Shown: positions 6,984-11,462 of the stretch, in pieces
How positions within the stretch are numbered: position 1 is the stretch's first letter
How the letters are laid out: every line of letters begins with the position of its first letter
NCBI GenBank assembly: GCA_028701815.1
Contig: JAQVPY010000057.1
Span: 1-11,462, forward strand
Length of the DNA: 11,462 nt
Source of the DNA: Bacteroidales bacterium
GTDB lineage: Bacteria; Bacteroidota; Bacteroidia; Bacteroidales; BM520
Direction of reading: 5' to 3'
The notes under the pieces: generated by a model
Databases searched by the model: none
What the model was told of the DNA's origin: nothing
Seen by the model: the letters and a program-made list of their open reading frames with translations, nothing else
Made by a program: the position numbers and the translations under genes

Positions 6984-8549
6984 TTACGCCTTGGTAACTC
7001 TTTCAAGCCATTTAACCATTCCGAACATTATGCCCATTGAGATGAAGCATATTGCGAAGAATATAGCCCAACATTGCCAGATGGGAAGTTTGTTGTACAA
7101 CAGCGGCCCGATCCATAACAGACCGTTACCCACGGCGGTAGCACCGAGCCATAAGCCCTGGCATAATCCGAGTAAGTTTTTCGGAGCTACTTTTGATACA
7201 AAAGACAGCCCCAACGGAGATATAAACAACTCCGCTACGGTAAGGAAGAAGTAGAGGATAAACATGATCCATATACCGGCTTTCATAGGTTCTGCCTGAG
7301 CTACTGATAATGCTCTGAATTCTGTCGCTGACGGATATCCTTGAATGCTTGAATAAATTGAAAGGAAGAGGTAGGCACATCCGGCGATACCCATACCGAT
7401 AGCGATTTTTCTTGGGGTAGATATTTCTTTACCGTTACGTGCAAAGGCACTGAAGATCATCATGATGATCGGGGTGAGGATGATTACAAAGAAAGGATTT
7501 ATAGCCTGCCAAATTTCTGGCGGGATAGTTGAGGTCTTCACGAAATCTCTCGCGAACAGTGAAAGAGATGTCCCGTTTTGGTGGAATGAGAACCAGAAGA
7601 ATACCGCAATGCCGAGAACTGCAAATAATGCGTACATTCTCTGCTTAATTTCTTTTGCCATAGCCGCTTTTTCAGCTGCAGTATAAGTGGCGGAAGATAC
7701 TTCGGCTTTTTTTGCCGGGTTAGGAAGTCTATTCTTCGTGCTCATGAATATAACAAGTGAAATGAGCATTGCAGCTACGGAAGCAATAAATGAATAGTGG
7801 ATACCTGTGTTGAAGATGTTAAGATAATCCTGACAGAATGTTGCGATATCTGTAGGTATTTGTGTCGTAGATACGGCGATAAGTTCGTTCATCTTTGTCA
7901 GTGCTTCGGGAGCCATAGCTACACCTTGTGCAAGATATTGGTGACATAAAGCAGGAAGGTCGGCATTGTAAATCATGCCGTGGACACCTAACCACCACTG
8001 TCTCAACAAAGGTGCTACAAAAGGAGCAATTAAACCGCCGACGTTGATGAATACGTAGAAGATCTGGAAGCCGGAGTCTCTTTTACTTTTTGCAAGTTTT
8101 AATGCTTCAGGGCCTTTTTTTGCTTCTTCTGTTTCGAAATTGTCGTACATCTGACCGACAATAGCCTGCAGGTTACCTTTAAATAAACCGTTACCGAAAG
8201 CGATAAACAGTAGAGCAAAACAAGTTAATGGGAGCAACCAGCCTATGTTTTGTGGAGTGGAGAGAATAGGTATTGATAATACTACATAACCTAATGCCAT
8301 GATGACTAAGCCTGTCATAATTGTACCTTTGTAATTCTGCTTTTTGTCGGCGATAATACCTCCGACAAGACTGAGAATATAAATACCTGCGTAAAAGAAT
8401 GAGTAGATTAATGTGGCTTTCTCGTCAGGCAGTCCGAATTTCGAACAGAGAAATAAAACCAATACGGCATTCATTATGTAGTAGCCGAATCGTTCTCCCA
8501 TGTTACTGAGGGCGGCTGCTAACAGCCCTTTAGGGTGGTCTTTAAACAT
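6984..8549 (-). CDS. POT/PTR2 family proton-coupled oligopeptide transporter
   Basis: A 521-residue inner-membrane transporter of the proton-dependent oligopeptide (POT/PTR2) branch of the major facilitator superfamily, expected to import di- and tripeptides. Evidence: NMGERFGYYIMNAVLVLFL in TM1 (16-34), the PTR2 block FFYAGIYILSLVGGIIADKK (51-70), K124 in TM4 (NGLFKGN), FYVFINVGGLIAPF (164-177), SFHQNGTSL in TM7 (321-329) and VAELFISPLGLSFV in TM10 (438-451). A hydrophilic stretch of about 60 residues (roughly 185-245) between helices is longer than in minimal POTs and probably faces the periplasm. Two usually acidic positions differ: TM1 has N16 where ExxER has its first Glu, and TM7 has H323 where FEQ is common. 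E19, R20, K124 and E440 remain. The gene is monocistronic with its own promoter and terminator. Confidence 0.92.
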   Translation of the reverse strand: MFKDHPKGLLAAALSNMGERFGYYIMNAVLVLFLCSKFGLPDEKATLIYSFFYAGIYILSLVGGIIADKKQNYKGTIMTGLVIMALGYVVLSIPILSTPQNIGWLLPLTCFALLFIAFGNGLFKGNLQAIVGQMYDNFETEEAKKGPEALKLAKSKRDSGFQIFYVFINVGGLIAPFVAPLLRQWWLGVHGMIYNADLPALCHQYLAQGVAMAPEALTKMNELIAVSTTQIPTDIATFCQDYLNIFNTGIHYSFIASVAAMLISLVIFMSTKNRLPNPAKKAEVSSATYTAAEKAAMAKEIKQRMYALFAVLGIAVFFWFSFHQNGTSLSLFARDFVKTSTIPPEIWQAINPFFVIILTPIIMMIFSAFARNGKEISTPRKIAIGMGIAGCAYLFLSIYSSIQGYPSATEFRALSVAQAEPMKAGIWIMFILYFFLTVAELFISPLGLSFVSKVAPKNLLGLCQGLWLGATAVGNGLLWIGPLLYNKLPIWQCWAIFFAICFISMGIMFGMVKWLERVTKA

Positions 8550-8596
8550 AGTTATTAAATTTAAGTTAAAAAATTATTTATTCAAATTTTAATCGG

Positions 8597-8604
8597 CAAA
8601 TATA
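8597..8604 (-). promoter_or_regulatory. Candidate -7 element of the POT transporter gene
   Basis: Read on the minus strand the site is TATATTTG, a full match to the Bacteroidota -7 consensus TAnnTTTG. It lies 47 bp before the start codon at 8549, giving a leader of roughly 40 nt. I found no convincing -33 TTTG at 19-21 bp upstream. Confidence 0.5.
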
Positions 8605-8638
8605 GTAAAAAAATATGAATCTTTGCCGCTTTTTGTTA

Positions 8639-8646
8639 TAACTTTG
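8639..8646 (+). promoter_or_regulatory. Candidate -7 element of apbE
   Basis: TAACTTTG matches TAnnTTTG and lies 23 bp before the apbE ATG, so the predicted leader is very short (about 17 nt). The only TTTG upstream (8622-8625) is too close (13 bp) to be a standard -33 element. Confidence 0.6.
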
Positions 8647-8669
8647 CATCTAATTCAAATACATAATCT

Positions 8670-9650
8670 ATGAGATCTCTGCTCGTTTCAATGATGCTTC
8701 TGTCACTGTTGCTTTGTTCTTGCTCCAAAACGAGCAGGATAGAGCTTGATGGAGTTGCTCAGGGGACATATTATCATATCGTATATTATTCTAACAACAA
8801 TGTCGATTACCAGAATAAAATCGACAGCATTCTGCACGATTTCGACATGTCGTTATCCGTATATAATCCCAACTCTTTAGTCTCGCGTATTAATGCGGGC
8901 GACACCACCGTCGTTGCAGACAAGTATCTTATCGACAACTTAAAACTTTCAAAAGAGGTGTATGAACAGTCGCTGGGTGCTTTCGATGTTACGGGCAAGC
9001 CGTTATTTGATTATTGGGGCTTTGGCGAAGACGGCAAATGGGGACGTAGAGATGAGGTAGACTTGTCGCGGGACAGGCACTGTGTCGATTCCATTTGTCA
9101 TTATGTAGGATTTGATAAGATTGCGTTTGATACACTTACGGGGAAAGTATCTCTTCCCGAGGGGATGCAGCTGAATTTCAATGCCATTGCTCAGGGTTAT
9201 TCAGTCGGTGTAATCTCCGATTATCTTACATCTGAAGGCTTGGATAGTTATATTATTGATATCGGCGGTGAAATTTATGCAATGGGCAGGAGGGGCGACG
9301 GTAAGCAGTGGCAGGTGGGTATTGAAAAGCCTGCGGACAGCTCAGAAGGTGAAAGGGTAGTGCAGGAAGTGATTTCTGCCGAAGACATAGCGGTAGTTAC
9401 TTCGGGCAGCTACAGAAAGTATTATGAGGTTGACAGCATAAAATACTCACATGTTATAGATCCGCGTACAGGATTTCCTGTACATCACAACCTTCTCAGT
9501 GTGACGGTAATACATAAAGATCCGGCTTTAGCGGATGCGTGGGCGACGACATTTATGGTTCTTGGGGAGGAGCAGTCGAGATTGTTTTTGGAGACACATC
9601 CGGAGATGGAATGTGTCTTTATTTCAGAAACGAGTGGGCAAAAAAAATAG
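8670..9650 (+). CDS. apbE: FAD:protein FMN transferase, lipoprotein
   Basis: A 326-residue ApbE enzyme. It uses FAD and Mg2+ to attach FMN covalently to Thr/Ser of target proteins such as NqrB/C or RnfG/D subunits or FMN-binding-domain proteins outside the cytoplasm. The N-terminal lipoprotein signal ends in LLCSC (Cys18 the best lipidation site, Cys16 an alternative), so it is membrane-anchored on the periplasmic side. Family motifs: GTYYHIVYYS (32-41), LSVYNPNSLVSRIN (62-75), GAFDVTGKPL (103-112), FNAIAQGYSVGVI (170-182), IDIGGEIYAMG (196-206), VTSGSYRKYY (243-252), SHVIDPRTGFP (260-270) and the metal-site D289AWATT at 289-294. Length is normal. No flavinylation target or Rnf/Nqr operon adjoins it. 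The 3' end CAA AAA AAA TAG doubles as part of the pfkA terminator on the other strand. Confidence 0.94.
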   Translation: MRSLLVSMMLLSLLLCSCSKTSRIELDGVAQGTYYHIVYYSNNNVDYQNKIDSILHDFDMSLSVYNPNSLVSRINAGDTTVVADKYLIDNLKLSKEVYEQSLGAFDVTGKPLFDYWGFGEDGKWGRRDEVDLSRDRHCVDSICHYVGFDKIAFDTLTGKVSLPEGMQLNFNAIAQGYSVGVISDYLTSEGLDSYIIDIGGEIYAMGRRGDGKQWQVGIEKPADSSEGERVVQEVISAEDIAVVTSGSYRKYYEVDSIKYSHVIDPRTGFPVHHNLLSVTVIHKDPALADAWATTFMVLGEEQSRLFLETHPEMECVFISETSGQKK

Positions 9651-9680
9651 GGACCGTTCATATCTGAAGAGCAGTCCCTA
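9640..9680 (-). terminator. pfkA intrinsic terminator overlapping the 3' end of apbE
   Basis: On the minus strand, TAGGGAC (9680-9674) pairs with GTCCCTA (9654-9648) in a 7-bp stem around a 19-nt loop that can pair a little further (TTC/GAA). A run of eight T follows at once (9647-9640). The T-run is the A8 of the last apbE codons, and the outer stem bases contain the apbE TAG stop. Its direction fits pfkA, whose stop is 25 bp away. On the plus strand the following DNA is not U-rich, so it is a weaker terminator for apbE. Confidence 0.8.
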
Positions 9681-9704
9681 ATTAAGCTTATTATAATATG
9701 GAAG

Positions 9705-10799
9705 TTACATCCCGAAGCAGATTCCGAGTCCGCGGGCTGTTTTCATCAGGGCGGTATCGTAAGTTACGAGGTTCGGGGTGCTGATAGCTTCCTGGAGTGT
9801 GACATAAGTGATATTCGGGTGGCGGTAAGAGACCATGGTGCCGAATTTCTCTTCGAGTACGAGTTCGAAAGCCTTGACGCCGAATTGAGAAGCGAGCACG
9901 CGGTCGTAAGCGATAGGAACGCCTCCGCGTTGCAGGTGTCCGAGAACGGTAGTTCTGATGCTGTGTTCGCATCCGGCTGAAATCAGCTCTTTCTCAAGTT
10001 GGAAACCTACGCCGCTAAGCATCCTGTTGCGATAGCCGACCTCATTACTTTCGCGAGCGACGCAGTCGCCATTGACATTGCGAGCGCCCTCAGAGATAAC
10101 AATATTAATAAAACCGCGACCTTTTCTAAAGCGGCTTTCGATTTTTTCCATCACATTATTGATGTTGTACGGGAATTCCGGCAGCAGGCATATTTCTGCC
10201 CCTCCGGCGACGGCAGCGTTGAGGGCTATCCAGCCTGCGTCGCGACCCATGACTTCGAGGATTTGGACTCTGTTGTGACTTGCGGCGGTAGTGACCAGTT
10301 TATCCACGGCTTCCGTAGCTATCTGCACTGCGGTTTGGAAACCGAAAGTGCTGTCGGTGGCAGAGAGGTCGTTGTCGATAGTTTTAGGTACGCCAACGAT
10401 ATTCAGCCCTTTTTCATACAGAGCCTGCGAGATCCTTTGAGAGCCGTCTCCATCGATATTAATGACGGCGTCGATGCCGAGGTATCCGATTTTACGGATC
10501 ATTTCGTCGGAGCGGTCGACAGTGGTCCATGAGCCGTCTTTTTGTTTCACCGGCCACTCGAAAGGGCCGCCCTTATTTGTTGTCTGAAGTATAGTTCCGC
10601 CCTGATAATGAATGCCTCTAACGGCAGCCTCATCTAAAACTACTATTTCGGTGGGCTCACGTAATATTCCATTAAAAGCCTCAATAGAGCCGACGACTTC
10701 CCAGTCTTTTTCCTGGGATGCTCTGTTTACTACGGCTCTGATTACAGCGTTCAGTCCGGGGCAATCGCCTCCGCCTGTAACAATCATTACTCTTTTCAT
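9705..10799 (-). CDS. pfkA: 6-phosphofructokinase, mixed-signature (G104/K124 type)
   Basis: A 364-residue cytosolic phosphofructokinase that phosphorylates fructose-6-phosphate to fructose-1,6-bisphosphate, the committed glycolytic step. Motifs in this numbering: phosphate-donor loop TGGGDCPGLN (8-17), DGDGS (116-120), PKTIDND (138-144, catalytic Asp142), MGRDAGWIAL (184-193), ISEGA (235-239) and GHLQRGG (287-293). The E. coli Gly104 position is Gly119, as in ATP enzymes, but the Gly124 position is Lys139, as in PPi enzymes. This combination is known from group III ATP-dependent PFKs, so ATP is the likelier donor. I chose the ATG at 10799 because it gives the family start MKRVMIVTGGGDCPG. 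The frame extends upstream to a TTG at 10856, but that TTG lies inside the -7 promoter element. In-frame ATGs at 10832 and 10823 are possible but less family-like. Confidence 0.93.
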   Translation of the reverse strand: MKRVMIVTGGGDCPGLNAVIRAVVNRASQEKDWEVVGSIEAFNGILREPTEIVVLDEAAVRGIHYQGGTILQTTNKGGPFEWPVKQKDGSWTTVDRSDEMIRKIGYLGIDAVINIDGDGSQRISQALYEKGLNIVGVPKTIDNDLSATDSTFGFQTAVQIATEAVDKLVTTAASHNRVQILEVMGRDAGWIALNAAVAGGAEICLLPEFPYNINNVMEKIESRFRKGRGFINIVISEGARNVNGDCVARESNEVGYRNRMLSGVGFQLEKELISAGCEHSIRTTVLGHLQRGGVPIAYDRVLASQFGVKAFELVLEEKFGTMVSYRHPNITYVTLQEAISTPNLVTYDTALMKTARGLGICFGM

Positions 10800-10853
10800 A
10801 AAAACATCTTTTAGTGCCGACATCCGCCGCATAAATCGGGGAAAATCGGCGCG

Positions 10854-10886
10854 CAAATTTACATAAAAAAAACAATTTTATTCAAT
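10854..10886 (-). promoter_or_regulatory. pfkA: Promoter of pfkA
   Basis: On the minus strand TAAATTTG (10861-10854) matches the -7 element TAnnTTTG. ATTG (10886-10883) stands 21 bp upstream as an imperfect -33 element. Transcription would begin near 10848, leaving a leader of about 50 nt to the ATG at 10799, and excluding the upstream TTG as a start. Confidence 0.6.
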
Positions 10887-10974
10887 TAGAAATAATGATT
10901 TCGTTGACGCGAATCCAATTAGGAATGAGAAAATAGAAATCAGGAATTGCGCGAAGCGGGACGTGGTGCGGTTT

Positions 10975-11083
10975 GTCTTTGCTTTCTACCGCGGAATCAT
11001 CTTGTGGCTGACCCTCAAAAATTAGTAACGGCTTTTATTGCTGCCTGCTGGTAACCAAGATTGGGCTCAAAAGTGAGTTTCAT
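10975..11083 (-). pseudogene. Remnant of a type III restriction endonuclease (Res) N-terminus
   Basis: Minus-strand ATG at 11083-11081 opens 22 codons, MKLTFEPNLGYQQAAIKAVTNF, then TGA at 11017-11015. One frame over, starting at 11016, the reading continues EGQPQDDSAVESKD. Joined across the T-run, the two read like the start of Res subunits of type III restriction-modification systems, which begin MKLxFExNLxYQxxAIxAVxxLFEGQP. A change of length in the T5 run (11021-11017) explains the break. The second frame stays open to 10882, but the residues after about 10975 do not look like Res, and no helicase motifs follow. So only about 36 residues of a protein normally near 1,000 remain, and nothing functional can be made. 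The identification is by recalled family resemblance, without alignment. Confidence 0.6.
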
Positions 11084-11183
11084 GTATGGATTCTATTACC
11101 TCAAATTGCAGTAATGGCAATTGAGCCGAAAGCTCGTTTTTCAGCACGTCTATTTCCTATAATATTTGTTCTAATTTCTCCAT
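11067..11183 (-). pseudogene. Stop-interrupted short fragment, possibly Fic-like N-terminus
   Basis: Minus-strand ATG at 11183-11181 reads MEKLEQIL, then TAG, then in the same frame EIDVLKNELSAQLPLLQFEVIESIHETHF and TGA at 11069-11067. If the TAG was once CAG or AAG, the product begins with an amphipathic helix (ILxEIDVLKNELSA) and a Leu/Pro turn. That recalls the first residues of Bacteroidota Fic (AMPylase) proteins, which in this phylum can sit between mod and res genes. The conserved part of Fic is absent. Its stop overlaps the Res fragment's ATG by 17 nt, like coupled genes. The Fic suggestion is weak; that the frame is broken and too short to be a normal gene is clear. Confidence 0.35.
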
Positions 11184-11313
11184 AATATTTTCAGATTGGG
11201 GTCGTAGATTGGATATTGAAATTATTATAAGTAACACCTGACATACAGACTCTTATGCTTTTTATTTCACGTTTAATCACTCTGCTATCACATAGGTAAA
11301 AGGCGTGATTAGA

Positions 11314-11337
11314 ACTGACCACTGACCACTGACCACT
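11314..11337 (+). repeat. Tandem heptamer repeat ACTGACC x 3.4
   Basis: Three exact copies of ACTGACC (11314-11320, 11321-11327, 11328-11334) are followed by a partial ACT. It lies in the non-genic tail, about 130 bp from the Fic-like fragment. Short perfect heptamer arrays are prone to slippage and mark sequence not under coding constraint. Confidence 0.9.
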
Positions 11338-11396
11338 AAATCGCCTACACTTTGCAAGTATTCTTCATTGCATGGAGCCAATGTAGCCGATGAAGG

Positions 11397-11413
11397 TTGC
11401 TGCAAAGCAGCAA
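11397..11413. repeat. Short perfect inverted repeat TTGCTGC-AAA-GCAGCAA
   Basis: A 7-bp perfect stem with a 3-nt loop, without a U-tract on either side. It lies within the unrecognised edge frame. Its function is unknown; it could be a chance hairpin or a protein-binding site. Confidence 0.5.
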
Positions 11414-11462
11414 TGCCGACCGCCTTGGCTAAGTGAACGGAGACGCAGCGGAAGACTTTTTT

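Larger units (their letters stand above)
11277..11462 (-). other. Open frame of 61 codons running off the right edge, unrecognised
   Basis: From the window edge the minus strand is open in one frame (KKVFRCVSVHLAKAVGIAAL, then about 40 further residues) to TGA at 11279-11277. It passes through the heptamer repeat, which it reads as LVVSGQWSV. I do not recognise a family. Composition is Ala/Val/Ser-rich with two Cys and no membrane segment or motif. It may be the 3' end of a gene whose body lies outside the window, a degraded end, or chance, since this DNA is more GC-rich than the AT-rich spacer next to it. Confidence 0.25.

Noticed and set aside
9691..9972. Arg-rich minus-strand frame (93 codons) overlapping the 3' part of pfkA
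   Set aside because: It is an out-of-frame reading of pfkA; the Arg richness comes from the codon pattern and does not indicate a nucleic-acid-binding protein.
9999..10532. Plus-strand open frame (177 codons) opposite pfkA
   Set aside because: It is antisense to the conserved PFK motifs; nothing in the translation resembles a known family.
10862..11462. Possible insertion sequence, CRISPR array or attachment site in the non-genic tail
   Set aside because: No terminal inverted repeats, transposase motifs, regularly spaced repeats or tRNA were seen. The only array is a 7-bp tandem repeat without spacers.

Overview
The window looks like chromosomal housekeeping DNA from a member of the Bacteroidota, most likely Bacteroidales. 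Three signs support this. Several starts are preceded by the TAnnTTTG -7 promoter element of this phylum (TAACTTTG, TATATTTG, TAAATTTG). The starts lack Shine-Dalgarno sequences. The proteins are of Bacteroidota types: a lipoprotein GH31 alpha-glucosidase, a lipoprotein ApbE, a POT transporter beginning MFKDHPKGLL, and a P5C dehydrogenase of the eukaryote-like group. I cannot resolve the genus.

Layout from left to right: (1) the 5' end of a small DUF308/HdeD-like membrane protein running off the left edge (-); (2) a strong hairpin terminator; (3) pruA, delta-1-pyrroline-5-carboxylate dehydrogenase (-); (4) a short divergent promoter region built on a perfect 16-bp palindrome; (5) a GH31 alpha-glucosidase or transglucosylase lipoprotein (+); (6) a convergent YjjG-type HAD phosphatase (-), then mscS (-) and a YhcC-type radical SAM gene (-), of which the last two are 17 bp apart; (7) a terminator and a POT oligopeptide transporter (-); (8) apbE, FAD:protein FMN transferase lipoprotein (+), divergent from the transporter; (9) pfkA, phosphofructokinase (-), convergent with apbE, whose terminator overlaps the apbE stop; (10) about 600 bp upstream of pfkA with no intact gene.

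The complete genes serve general metabolism: amino-acid catabolism (pruA), alpha-glucan breakdown (GH31), glycolysis (pfkA), peptide uptake (POT), flavinylation of exported proteins (apbE), osmotic relief (mscS) and nucleotide housekeeping (YjjG type). They suit a saccharolytic and peptide-using anaerobe, but apart from the yhcC-mscS pair they do not form one pathway operon.

The least ordinary part is the right-hand tail. On the minus strand it carries a frameshifted N-terminus that reads like a type III restriction endonuclease (Res). An overlapping stop-interrupted fragment resembles a Fic protein N-terminus, and a 7-bp tandem repeat lies beyond it. I interpret this as the remains of a decayed defence locus. 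I found no complete novel system, CRISPR array, RNA gene or intact mobile element.
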